Shown in pieces: positions 56,454 through 64,000 of a DNA stretch of 64,000 bases. The DNA comes from Arthrobacter sp. Leaf137 (GTDB lineage Bacteria > Actinomycetota > Actinomycetes > Actinomycetales > Micrococcaceae): assembly GCF_001423525.1 (NCBI RefSeq), contig NZ_LMOI01000021.1, positions 62,172-126,171 of the forward strand, written 5' to 3'. The position numbers and the translations under genes are program-made. The number at the start of each line of letters is the position of its first letter. Within the stretch, counting starts at the first letter, position 1. The notes under the pieces are model-generated. The model was not told the DNA's origin. It saw nothing but the letters and a program-made list of their open reading frames with translations, and made no database searches.

Positions 56454-57460
56454 CCTTCCAGCCCGCTCAGTGAATTCGGCCGACCCAAGGCACGGTCCAC
56501 GCCATCGAGGATCCGGTCAAGGCCCGGCAGGTGGTGCATCTCGAGTTTCGAATAGGGGTAGGGGATATCGAACCCGGTAACCCTGACGGGTGCGGCTTCC
56601 AGGTGGTAGAAGCACCTTTCGGTGATGCTGGCTGCCACCTCGGCCCCCAGCCCGCCGGACTGCCCGGCCTCGTGCGTGATGACCAGGCGGCCGGTCTTCC
56701 GTACCGAGGCCACCACGGTGTCGTAGTCCACCGGCGCCAGCGAGCGCAGGTCGATGACCTGGATGGAAATGCCTTCGTCGGCGGCGGCCGAGGCGGCGTC
56801 CAGGGCGGTCTTTACCAGCGGGCCGTAGGCCACCAGGGTGACGTCGGTCCCGTCGGTCAGGACCCTCGCCTGCCCCATGGGATCTGCGGCATCCAGCCCG
56901 GCGGCCTCATCCACTTCGCCCTTGTCGTGATACCGCCGCTTGGGCTCGAAGTAGAGGACGGGGTCGTCACTGGCGATGGCCTGCTGGATGACCGTATATG
57001 CGTCCTGGGGGTTAGACACGGTGACCACCCGCAGTCCTGAGGTGTGCGTGAAGTAGGCCTCCGGCGACTCGGAGTGGTGCTCAGGCGACCCGATGCCGCC
57101 GCCGAACGGCACCCGGATGGTGATGGGCATTTTGACTGCGCCGCGGGTGCGGTAATGCAGCTTGGCCACCTGGCTGACGATCTGGTCGAACGCGGGGTAG
57201 ATGAAGCCGTCGAACTGGATTTCCACCACGGGGCGGTAGCCGCGGTAGGCAAGGCCGACGGCGGCACCCACGATGGCGGATTCGGCCAGCGGCGTGTCCA
57301 CCACACGGTGTTTGCCGAAGTCTTTCTGCAGCCCGTCGGTCACCCGGAACACGCCGCCGAGGGCGCCGATGTCCTCACCGAGGAGGACCACCTTCGGGTC
57401 ATGGTCGAGGGATTTGCGCAGCCCCGCGTTGATGGCACGGGCAAAGGTCATGGAAGTCAT
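56450..57460 (-). CDS. bkdB: Branched-chain 2-oxoacid dehydrogenase E1 beta
   Basis: The 336-residue beta subunit of the thiamine-diphosphate-dependent decarboxylase E1. VVLLGEDIGALGGVFRVTDGL, PLAESAIVGAAVGLAYRGYRP and SPEAYFTHTSGLRVVTVSNP are typical, with the TPP-contact glutamate in the LAESAIVG region. The ATG at 57460 shares one base with the bkdA stop (TGATG) and has GAAGG upstream; 30 more open codons upstream are a shadow over bkdA. It forms a heterotetramer with BkdA. Confidence 0.94.
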   Translation of the reverse strand: MTSMTFARAINAGLRKSLDHDPKVVLLGEDIGALGGVFRVTDGLQKDFGKHRVVDTPLAESAIVGAAVGLAYRGYRPVVEIQFDGFIYPAFDQIVSQVAKLHYRTRGAVKMPITIRVPFGGGIGSPEHHSESPEAYFTHTSGLRVVTVSNPQDAYTVIQQAIASDDPVLYFEPKRRYHDKGEVDEAAGLDAADPMGQARVLTDGTDVTLVAYGPLVKTALDAASAAADEGISIQVIDLRSLAPVDYDTVVASVRKTGRLVITHEAGQSGGLGAEVAASITERCFYHLEAAPVRVTGFDIPYPYSKLEMHHLPGLDRILDGVDRALGRPNSLSGLEG

Positions 57461-58647
57461 CAGCGTGCACCTTCTTCTGAAACGGCACCTGCGGGATCGC
57501 CGAAGGAGGCCAGGTAACGGGCGTAGTGGTCCTGCTGGCGGTCCAGCCACGAGTTCGGTGCGCTGTACACGTGCTTGAAGACGTCCATGGGCTGCGGGTC
57601 CGGCATGGTGGTGCAGCCTTTCCGCATCTCGCGGGCCACAGTGTCCGCACTGTTCCTGACGTGGTCCTGCAGTTCGCTGGTCAGCAGCCCCTTGCGTTCC
57701 AGCAGCGCCGCGACCCGGCTGATCGGGTCCTTCGCGGCCCAGTCCTCGAGTTCGTTGGCGTCACGGTAGCGGGTGGGGTCATCGGCGGTGGTATGCGGCC
57801 CCATCCGGTAGGTGACGGCTTCGATGAACGTGGGGCCGCCGCCACGCCGCGCCCGGTCGAGGGCAACGCGCGTGGCTGCCATGACGGCCAGCACGTCGTT
57901 GCCGTCCACCCGCAGGCTGGGGATCCCGAAGCCGGCCGCACGGTCCGCGAGCTGGATGTGCGACTGGAGCCGGACCGGTTCCGAGATGGCCCAGTGGTTG
58001 TTGGTGCAAAAGAACACCACTGGCGCCTGGAAGCTGGCAGCGAAGACCATGGCTTCATTGACGTCGCCCTCGCTCGTTGCCCCGTCACCGAAGTAGGTGA
58101 CGGCCACGGAATCTGTGCCGTCGTTCTGGATGCCCATGGCGTAGCCGGTGGCGTGCAGGGTCTGGGCGCCGATGATGATCTGCGGCGTTGCCATGTTGAT
58201 GGCGTACGGATCCCAGCCGCCGGACGCGTTGCCGCGCCAGACCCGCAGGAGGTCTGTGAGGTCCACGCCGCGGCAGTACGCCACACCGTTCTCGCGGTAG
58301 CTGGAGAAGACGAAGTCGTCGCCGCGCAGGGACCTGCCGGAGCCTATCTGTGCCGCTTCCTGCCCAAGCAGCGGGGGCCACAGGGCAAGTTCGCCCTGGC
58401 GCTGGAGGGCCGTCGCCTCGACGTCGATGCGCCTGATGACGGTCATGTCCTCGAACAGCGAGCAGAGCTGTTCGTCCGTGATGTCCTGAACCCAGAGATC
58501 GAACTCGGGGTGGCTCACCCGCTCCCCCGCCGGAGTGATCAGCTGGACCAGCTTTTGTACCGGAACGCCGGATAACCCCGGCTCCTGGAATTCCCCGGCG
58601 CCCTCATGGGCTTGTGCGCCGCCCTGGCCCGTTTCGTCTGTAGACAC
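57460..58647 (-). CDS. bkdA: Branched-chain 2-oxoacid dehydrogenase E1 alpha
   Basis: The 395-residue alpha subunit. The thiamine-diphosphate motif GDGATSEGDVNEAMVFAASF ends at the characteristic CTNNHWAIS, and YRMGPHTTADDPTRYRD holds the phosphorylation-loop region. PPLLGQEAAQIGSGRSL matches the branched-chain rather than pyruvate type. GTG 58647 is the first codon with a moderate G-rich site upstream. It is the first gene of bkdABC and diverges from an Lrp-type gene. Confidence 0.93.
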   Translation of the reverse strand: MSTDETGQGGAQAHEGAGEFQEPGLSGVPVQKLVQLITPAGERVSHPEFDLWVQDITDEQLCSLFEDMTVIRRIDVEATALQRQGELALWPPLLGQEAAQIGSGRSLRGDDFVFSSYRENGVAYCRGVDLTDLLRVWRGNASGGWDPYAINMATPQIIIGAQTLHATGYAMGIQNDGTDSVAVTYFGDGATSEGDVNEAMVFAASFQAPVVFFCTNNHWAISEPVRLQSHIQLADRAAGFGIPSLRVDGNDVLAVMAATRVALDRARRGGGPTFIEAVTYRMGPHTTADDPTRYRDANELEDWAAKDPISRVAALLERKGLLTSELQDHVRNSADTVAREMRKGCTTMPDPQPMDVFKHVYSAPNSWLDRQQDHYARYLASFGDPAGAVSEEGAR

Positions 58648-58778
58648 GATAGCCCCGCAACTTCTGTCGTCGGTGACCTGCGGAGCTGGGACTTGTGGTC
58701 CCGCAAACCGCGGCCTTCCGGGCCCCTTCGCCCGGATACTGTGACCCTACTCACAATGCACAGGGGGTACAACCACCG

Positions 58779-58845
58779 GGGCATTTACTGAGCAGAATGC
58801 CCTGTGGCTGCCGTCTGCACCGTGCTACCGTTGCGCATTATGCAA
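58779..58845. promoter_or_regulatory. Palindromes in the bkd-lrp divergent promoter
   Basis: A 7-bp inverted repeat, GGGCATT-N10-AATGCCC (58779-58802), and a second dyad, TTGC-N7-GCAA (58831-58845), which includes the ATG of the Lrp-type gene. Lrp/AsnC proteins bind such short dyads and often autoregulate, so these are candidate sites for control of bkdABC and of the regulator itself. Binding is inferred. Confidence 0.5.
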
Positions 58846-59313
58846 GCTCTGGATGGCACTGACACCCGCCTGCTTTCGGCACTGGCCCAGGATCCCAGGA
58901 GGACCGTGGTGGCACTCGCCCAGAAACTGGGACTGTCCAGGAACACTGTCCAGGCGCGGATGGCCCAGCTCGAGAAAAAGCACGTCTTCCTGTCCTTCGA
59001 ACGCAGAATCAACCCTGCCGCCCTGGGCTACCCGCTGATGGCCTTCATTTCCGTGCACGTCCAGCAGCAGAAGCTCACCCGGCTGGCACAGGATTTGGCG
59101 GCCATCCCGGAGATCCTCGAAGGCTACGGCCTGACCGGATCCGCAGACCTGCTGCTGCGCGTAGTGGCCCAGGATGCCGAGGACCTTTTCCGCATCAACG
59201 GCAAGATCCTCGCGTGCGACGGCGTGGAACGGGCGGACACGGCGCTGGCCATGGGCGAGCTCATCCCGTTCCGCGTGCAGCCGCTGCTGGAGCGGGGTCC
59301 GCAGACCGGGTGA
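58840..59313 (+). CDS. Lrp/AsnC-family regulator
   Basis: A 157-residue regulator. The N-terminal winged helix-turn-helix (DTRLLSALAQDPRRTVVALA, then KLGLSRNTVQARMAQLEK) is followed by an effector-binding RAM domain (MAFISVHVQQQKLTRLAQDL). ATG 58840 fits the family start and has no ribosome site, so it may be leaderless. Its divergent position next to bkdABC suggests it is the BkdR-type regulator, sensing a branched-chain amino acid. Confidence 0.88.
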   Translation: MQALDGTDTRLLSALAQDPRRTVVALAQKLGLSRNTVQARMAQLEKKHVFLSFERRINPAALGYPLMAFISVHVQQQKLTRLAQDLAAIPEILEGYGLTGSADLLLRVVAQDAEDLFRINGKILACDGVERADTALAMGELIPFRVQPLLERGPQTG

Positions 59314-59452
59314 CCCGTTATATGGCCGGAGCGGCCGGAGGCGAAGTCCGACGGCGGCAGCACGGGTTATAGGCTTGAGGCAGTTATCCGTGCGGAGCCC
59401 GAACAGGCCCACACCAGGCGGTGCCAGGCACCACATCCGGAAAGGCTCCACC

Positions 59453-60127
59453 TTGAGCAATCCCCAGGAACCGTACCAGCCCGGACACCCCGGCTCCGGG
59501 CAGCTGCCACAGCCGCCGCAGCAGCCCCCCGCCGGATACCCCGGCACTCCGAATCCCCCTTACGGCCAGCCGCACCAGGGCAGCCCGTATCCGGTCACCC
59601 CAAACCCCGGAAACCCGGCCAACCCGTACAGCCAGCAGCAACCGGAGCAGTACCGGGGCGCAGGTCCGTTCGGCCTCCCGGGCGGAGAGCCGCCGGCGAG
59701 GAAGCGGCCCAGGCTGTGGATCATCCTGACGGCCATCGGCGGAGTGCTGCTGCTCGTGGTGGTGGGCATCGTCATCCTGGTGAACGTGGCCGGCAGTGCC
59801 ACCAACCACGCCAAAGACCTGGCTGACGGTTTCACCAAGCTCGTCATTGCCGGCGACAGCTCCAAAGCGTACGACGACTACCTGGACCCGGCACTGCAGG
59901 AGCAGCTGTCCAAGGAAGCCTTCATCTCCGGCGTCGACAGCCTGAAAATGGACGGGACCTGCACGCCCGCCTACAACAGCATGCAGGTTGCCACCGAGAA
60001 CGGCGTTAAGTCGGCGGACGTGGGAGGAGTCATCACCTGCGAGGGCAAGAAGGTTGACCTGGCCTACCGGTTCGAGGGCACGGACGAGCTGAAGATGACG
60101 AACATCAAGCTGCGCCCCGCTGCCTAG
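59453..60127 (+). CDS. Pro-rich membrane protein with extracytoplasmic domain (DUF4878-like)
   Basis: A 224-residue protein. The first 75 residues are rich in Pro/Gly/Gln/Tyr, then a single membrane helix (LWIILTAIGGVLLLVVVGIV) and an outside domain of about 115 residues. That domain (DLADGFTKLVIAGDSSKAYD, with two cysteines and a GVITCEGKKVDL strand) resembles the NTF2-like DUF4878 group. A TTG start at 59453 is used because GGAAAGG lies 9 bases upstream and no ATG/GTG fits. Function unknown. A strong terminator follows 12 bases after the stop. Confidence 0.7.
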   Translation: MSNPQEPYQPGHPGSGQLPQPPQQPPAGYPGTPNPPYGQPHQGSPYPVTPNPGNPANPYSQQQPEQYRGAGPFGLPGGEPPARKRPRLWIILTAIGGVLLLVVVGIVILVNVAGSATNHAKDLADGFTKLVIAGDSSKAYDDYLDPALQEQLSKEAFISGVDSLKMDGTCTPAYNSMQVATENGVKSADVGGVITCEGKKVDLAYRFEGTDELKMTNIKLRPAA

Positions 60128-60138
60128 CAACACAACCC

Positions 60139-60185
60139 AAAGGCCCCCTCCCCCGTGGACTGTCCACGTTGGAGGGGGCCTTTTA
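60139..60185. terminator. Strong bidirectional intrinsic terminator
   Basis: A stem formed by AAAGGCCCCCTCC and its complement with an inner GTGGAC/GTCCAC extension is flanked by A-run and T-run (CCTTTTATT). It lies between the convergent membrane-protein gene and actP and can end both transcripts. Confidence 0.9.
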
Positions 60186-60207
60186 TTGCCCGTTGCCGGG
60201 TAAGGCG

Positions 60208-61824
60208 TTAGTGGTCTACTGCCTTCTCGGCACCAACACCGGTGAGGGACCGGACCTCCATTTCGGCCTGCTTGGCCGGATCCTCCCGGTTCTTGTCGAG
60301 CACCGTACCGAGCCAGCCCAGGAAGAACGCCAGCGGGATGGAAACGATGCCGGGGTTGCTGAGCGGGAAGATGGCGAAGTGCGCGTCCTTGATCATCGAG
60401 GTGGCCCCGCCGGACACTACCGGCGAGAAGATGATCAGGATGATGGCTGCACCGAGTCCGCCGTACATGCTCCACACAGCGCCCTGGGTGGTGAACCGCC
60501 GCCAGAACAGTGAGTAGATGATGGTGGGCAGGTTGGCCGAGGCAGCCACGGCGAAGGCCAGTGCCACGAGGAACGCCACGTTCTGGCCGTTGGCCAGGAT
60601 GCCGCCCAGGATGGCGAGGATGCCGATCACCACCACCGTGCGGCGGGCCACCCGGACTTCCGTTGCGGCGTCCGCTTTGCCCTTGGCGATCACGTTGGCG
60701 TAAATGTCATGGGCGAACGAGGCGGCGGCGGTGATCGTCAGGCCCGCAACCACTGCCAGGATGGTGGCGAAGGCGACGGCGGAGATGAAGCCCAGCAGCA
60801 GCGGGCCGCCGAGGTGGAAGGCCAGCAGCGGAGCCGCCGCGTTCACGCCGCCGGGAGCGGACTTGATGGTGTCGGCACCCACCAGCGCGGCAGCACCGTA
60901 GCCGAGGACCAGGGTGAACAGGTAGAACAGGCCGATCAGCCAAATGGACCAGACCACCGACTTGCGGGCTTCCTTGGCGGTGGGGACCGTGTAGAAGCGC
61001 ATCAGGACGTGCGGCAGGGCCGCCGTTCCCAGCACGAGGGCGAGGCCAAGTGACATGAAGTCCAGCTTGGAGGTTTCGCTCTTGCCGTACTGCAGGCCCG
61101 GGTTGAGGACCGCGGGGTTGTTGGCCGTTTCCACGGCACCGCCCAGCAGGGCCGAAAGGTTGAACCCGTAGATGGCCAGGACCCACATGGTCATGACGGC
61201 GGCACCGGCGATCAGCAGGATGGCTTTGATGATCTGGACCCACGTGGTCCCCTTCATGCCGCCAATCAGGACGTACATGATCATGAGGGCGCCGACCACG
61301 ATGATGACCAGGGCCTGTCCGCCCCAGTCACTGATGCCCAGCAGCAGGGAGATCAGGCTGCCTGCACCGGCCATCTGGGCCAGGAGGTAGAAGAAGCACA
61401 CCGCCAGGGTGGAGATGGCGGCTGCAATGCGGACGGGCCGCTGCCTGAGCCGGAAGGACAGCACATCGGCCATGGTGAACTTGCCGGTGTTGCGGAGCAG
61501 TTCAGCCACCAGGAGCAGCGCCACCAGCCAGGCCACAAGGAACCCGATGGAGTACATGAAGCCGTCATACCCGTTGATGGCGATGGCGCCGGTAATGCCC
61601 AGGAACGAGGCTGCGGAAAGGTAGTCACCGGCGATGGCGGTGCCGTTCTGCGATCCCGTAAAGGAGCGCCCGGCTGCGTAGTAGTCGGCGGCAGTCTTGT
61701 TGTTCCGGCTGGCGCGGAACACGATCACCATGGTGACGGCCACGAACAGGCCGAAGATGCCCATGTTCAGCAGGGTGGTGTCCTTGAGCGCGGCCACGTC
61801 CACTGCGGTTGCGATAGTAATCAT
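60208..61824 (-). CDS. actP: ActP-type cation:carboxylate symporter
   Basis: A 538-residue sodium:solute symporter with about 13 hydrophobic helices. SFTGSQNGTAIAGDYLSAAS and FLGITGAIAINGYDG are the SSS-family signature region of acetate permeases. ActP imports acetate and related short monocarboxylates such as pyruvate or propionate; the exact substrate cannot be told. It overlaps the upstream DUF485 gene by 4 bases, the usual pair, and lies near a LytS-type kinase gene that may control it. Confidence 0.9.
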   Translation of the reverse strand: MITIATAVDVAALKDTTLLNMGIFGLFVAVTMVIVFRASRNNKTAADYYAAGRSFTGSQNGTAIAGDYLSAASFLGITGAIAINGYDGFMYSIGFLVAWLVALLLVAELLRNTGKFTMADVLSFRLRQRPVRIAAAISTLAVCFFYLLAQMAGAGSLISLLLGISDWGGQALVIIVVGALMIMYVLIGGMKGTTWVQIIKAILLIAGAAVMTMWVLAIYGFNLSALLGGAVETANNPAVLNPGLQYGKSETSKLDFMSLGLALVLGTAALPHVLMRFYTVPTAKEARKSVVWSIWLIGLFYLFTLVLGYGAAALVGADTIKSAPGGVNAAAPLLAFHLGGPLLLGFISAVAFATILAVVAGLTITAAASFAHDIYANVIAKGKADAATEVRVARRTVVVIGILAILGGILANGQNVAFLVALAFAVAASANLPTIIYSLFWRRFTTQGAVWSMYGGLGAAIILIIFSPVVSGGATSMIKDAHFAIFPLSNPGIVSIPLAFFLGWLGTVLDKNREDPAKQAEMEVRSLTGVGAEKAVDH

Positions 61825-62201
61825 TTGTTGGCTCCACCCACCCGGTTGCCGTGCTTGTCGAATTCGTGGCCCTCGATCTCGTTCCGGATCTCAGAGGCGA
61901 TGGGGTCCAGCTTCCTGTTGGAATAACTGACATACCATCCGGTGATCGCGAAGGTGGAGACAAACTGGAGCAGGCCCAGGATCAGGCCGATGTTGATGTT
62001 TCCCCAGACTTTGGTGGACATGAATTCCACCGCGTAGTCCGCGAGCAGGACGTAGGCGAAGTACCACAGCAGGAAGGCCACTGCCATGGGGAAAACAAAG
62101 CTGCGGTGGCGCTTGCGCAGTTCCTGGAACTGCTCGGTCGACTGGACCTGTTCAAAGTCGACGGACGCCGCAGCGTCCGGACTTTGGGCATCGTTACCCA
62201 T
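61821..62201 (-). CDS. DUF485 membrane protein (YjcH type)
   Basis: A 126-residue protein with two hydrophobic helices (FPMAVAFLLWYFAYVLLADY and INIGLILGLLQFVSTFAITG) flanked by charged ends, the standard DUF485 layout. DUF485 genes nearly always precede actP symporters, and the protein is thought to assist or form part of the transporter. Start ATG 62201 with GAGGAACC upstream. Confidence 0.9.
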   Translation of the reverse strand: MGNDAQSPDAAASVDFEQVQSTEQFQELRKRHRSFVFPMAVAFLLWYFAYVLLADYAVEFMSTKVWGNINIGLILGLLQFVSTFAITGWYVSYSNRKLDPIASEIRNEIEGHEFDKHGNRVGGANK

Positions 62202-62382
62202 GGTTCCTCCTCATTGAGACATGCCGGTACACACTGGACGGCAGGCCCGGATAAGGAAACGCCGCTGGTGTGACAGCAATCACTCTGCTGCGTCGCGGCA
62301 GCCACTTCCAGCCCCACCGCTGCTGTGGTCGCTCAACGGTCGGGATGCTGCGACAAACGGCACCCGCAGCTACGCTGGGCCC

Positions 62383-63564
62383 ATGCCGGACTCCCCCCTC
62401 CTGACCGCCGCGGCCGTGGCCGTGATCGCCATGGCCATCGCCGTCGTCGTCGGCGTGGGACTGAAGGTGCTCCGATCCTTCCGCGACCTGGGCACGGACG
62501 CCGAGCGCGCCACCTACCACACCCTGCACGCGGCCTCGCAGGCGGGCCAGCACCTGCGCCGCGGCCTCAACCCCGCCGGCGCTTCGAAGGCAAGCCGCCA
62601 CCTGCGCACGCTGCTTGGCTGTGACGCGCTGGCCATCACGGATACCTCGGGTGTGCTCGCCTGGGACGGGGCGGCGGAGGACCTGAAGCCGCGGCTGATG
62701 GAACTCGCCGCTGAGGTCCTGGCCGGCGGGCGGACGGCCGTACTGTCGCCGGGACCGGACGGGACCGGCGGCGCCCTGGCGGCTGTCATAGCACCCGTGC
62801 GGGCCGGCTCACGCGTGGTGGGCGCCGTCGCCGCCTTCGCTCCGTCGGCAGGGTCCGGCTTGGTGCGGGCCGCCGGCGAGGTGGCGGACTGGGTGGCAGT
62901 GCAGGTGGAGTTGGCCGAGCTGGATGCCTCGCGGACCCAGCTGATGGAAGCCGAAGTGCGGGCACTGCGCGCCCAGATCAGCCCGCATTTTATTTACAAC
63001 TCGCTCAACGCCATCGCGTCCTTCATCAACACCGATCCTGCCCGGGCACGCGAACTGGTGGTGGAGTTTGCCGACTTCACCCGCTATTCCTTCCGCCGGC
63101 ACGGCGACTTCACCACCCTGGCCGAGGAACTGCGCTGCATCGACCGGTACCTGCTGCTGGAGCGGGCCCGCTTCGGCGAGCGCGTGCAGGTCAGCCTCCG
63201 GGTCGCGCCGGAGGTCCTGAGTACCGTCATCCCGTTCCTCAGCCTGCAGCCGCTGGTGGAGAACGCCGTCCGGCACGGCCTCGAAGCGAAGGAGGGGCCA
63301 GGGCACATCACCATCACGGCCGACGACGCCGGCGCCTACGCGCAGGTGACCATCGAGGACGACGGCGTGGGGATGGACCCGGAGCAGCTGCAGTCGATGC
63401 TCGCGGGACATATCGACGGCGAGCACGTGGGCCTGCGGAACGTCGATGCCCGCCTCCGGCAGGTGTACGGCGACGTCCACGGGCTGGTAATCGAAACCGC
63501 ACCGGGCGAAGGGACCCTCATCACCATGAAGGTGCCCAAATCACAGCCCGGCCATGATGCCTGA
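62383..63564 (+). CDS. LytS-type sensor histidine kinase
   Basis: A 393-residue kinase. One N-terminal membrane helix (AAAVAVIAMAIAVVVGVGL) is followed by a GAF-like sensory domain (about 65-175) and a PF06580-type kinase domain. The phosphoacceptor is H202 in QISPHFIYNSLNAI, and the ATPase part has VENAVRHGLE and GVGMDPEQL. It lacks the five-helix LytS sensor. The LytTR-class regulator gene follows 48 bases later. It is divergent from DUF485-actP, like pyruvate-sensing systems beside their transporters. Confidence 0.88.
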   Translation: MPDSPLLTAAAVAVIAMAIAVVVGVGLKVLRSFRDLGTDAERATYHTLHAASQAGQHLRRGLNPAGASKASRHLRTLLGCDALAITDTSGVLAWDGAAEDLKPRLMELAAEVLAGGRTAVLSPGPDGTGGALAAVIAPVRAGSRVVGAVAAFAPSAGSGLVRAAGEVADWVAVQVELAELDASRTQLMEAEVRALRAQISPHFIYNSLNAIASFINTDPARARELVVEFADFTRYSFRRHGDFTTLAEELRCIDRYLLLERARFGERVQVSLRVAPEVLSTVIPFLSLQPLVENAVRHGLEAKEGPGHITITADDAGAYAQVTIEDDGVGMDPEQLQSMLAGHIDGEHVGLRNVDARLRQVYGDVHGLVIETAPGEGTLITMKVPKSQPGHDA

Positions 63565-63612
63565 TTCCCGGCGCTGGCCTGCTGCGTGCCCGCGGAAAGC
63601 TACCCTTGGAGC

Positions 63613-64000
63613 ATGATTAACGTCCTCGTCGTTGATGATGAGCTGCCGGCCGTGGAAGAACTCGCCTTCCTGCTGGGCCGGGACGAGCGGATCGGCAAGG
63701 TCCTGCGGGCGACCTCCGGCAGCGAAGCCCTCCGCGCCCTCGCCTCCGCACAGGTGGACGCGGTCTTCCTGGACATCCACATGCCTGCCGTCTCGGGGCT
63801 GGAAATCGCCCGAGCCATTGCCGCCGGCAGCCATCCGCCTGCGGTGGTCTTCGTGACCGCTGACGAGGACCACGCCCTGGCGGCCTTTGAACTGGCCGCC
63901 GTCGACTACCTCCTCAAACCCATCCGGGCCGAGCGGCTGGCACGCTCCGTGGGCCGGATCAGCGAACTGCGCGACGGCGGCGGCACGCCGGAGATGATCA
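63613..64000 (+). CDS. LytTR-class response regulator (cut by window edge)
   Basis: The receiver domain of a response regulator, 129 codons before the right edge. Acidic pocket D8/D9, phosphoacceptor D54 in VFLDIHMP and the conserved K102 in DYLLKPIRAERL are all intact. The spacing LLKPIRAERLARSV is typical of LytTR-type regulators, but the DNA-binding domain lies outside. It pairs with the preceding kinase and probably regulates the divergent transport operon. Confidence 0.85.
   Translation, partial: MINVLVVDDELPAVEELAFLLGRDERIGKVLRATSGSEALRALASAQVDAVFLDIHMPAVSGLEIARAIAAGSHPPAVVFVTADEDHALAAFELAAVDYLLKPIRAERLARSVGRISELRDGGGTPEMI

Overview
The window is chromosomal DNA of a high-GC actinobacterium. 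Gene order, protein sequences and frequent GTG starts fit Arthrobacter/Pseudarthrobacter (Micrococcaceae); this assignment rests on recognised families, not on a database search. No tRNA, rRNA, insertion sequence, prophage or CRISPR array was seen.

Positions 1-44,600 are a largely minus-strand housekeeping block. In transcription order it runs dxr, rseP (M50 protease), ispG, a GNAT gene, proS, then rimP-nusA-ylxR-infB-rbfA, truB, ribF, rpsO-pnp, an M16 protease gene, dapB, dapA and RNase J (cut by the left edge). Accessory genes are slotted into this backbone: a satD-like operon (40.6-41.9 kb); a PLP decarboxylase, a TauE transporter, an APH(6)/Hur-type kinase and a ferritin-like protein (30.8-35.3 kb); a secreted ScyD-like protein, nucleoside deaminase, thioredoxin and aminotransferase (21.2-24.6 kb); a kynA-kynU pair for tryptophan breakdown (16.1-18.2 kb); and a molybdenum cofactor cluster moaE-mog-moaC-moeA-oxidoreductase with divergent moaA-moaD (4.9-10.9 kb). 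Near the left end, between dapA and dapB, a small DUF222/HNH-like remnant carries a LexA-type SOS box at its 5' end.

Positions 46,100-58,900 hold what reads as a near-complete leucine/branched-chain acid degradation locus. It comprises branched-chain 2-oxoacid dehydrogenase E1alpha/E1beta/E2 (bkdABC) with a divergent Lrp-type regulator, then accD-accA (methylcrotonyl-CoA carboxylase type), an acyl-CoA dehydrogenase, scoA-scoB, a MaoC-type hydratase and a CitE-type lyase, with a divergent TetR regulator. The content parallels the Mycobacterium tuberculosis Rv2495c-Rv2506 region. A CitE-like enzyme and a MaoC protein with a changed active-site motif probably replace the classical HMG-CoA lyase and methylglutaconyl-CoA hydratase.

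The right end has a DUF485-ActP carboxylate transport operon, divergent from a LytS-type histidine kinase and a LytTR-class response regulator (cut by the right edge).

The most unusual non-coding signals are: a 28-bp-phased repeat array with internal dyads covering the promoter and start of the satD-like gene (41,887-41,998); a nested inverted repeat between infB and rbfA (25,330-25,445); a long interrupted hairpin ahead of proS (37,256-37,324); a LexA-like palindrome (2,245-2,268); and paired palindromes in front of the TetR gene (54,222-54,263).
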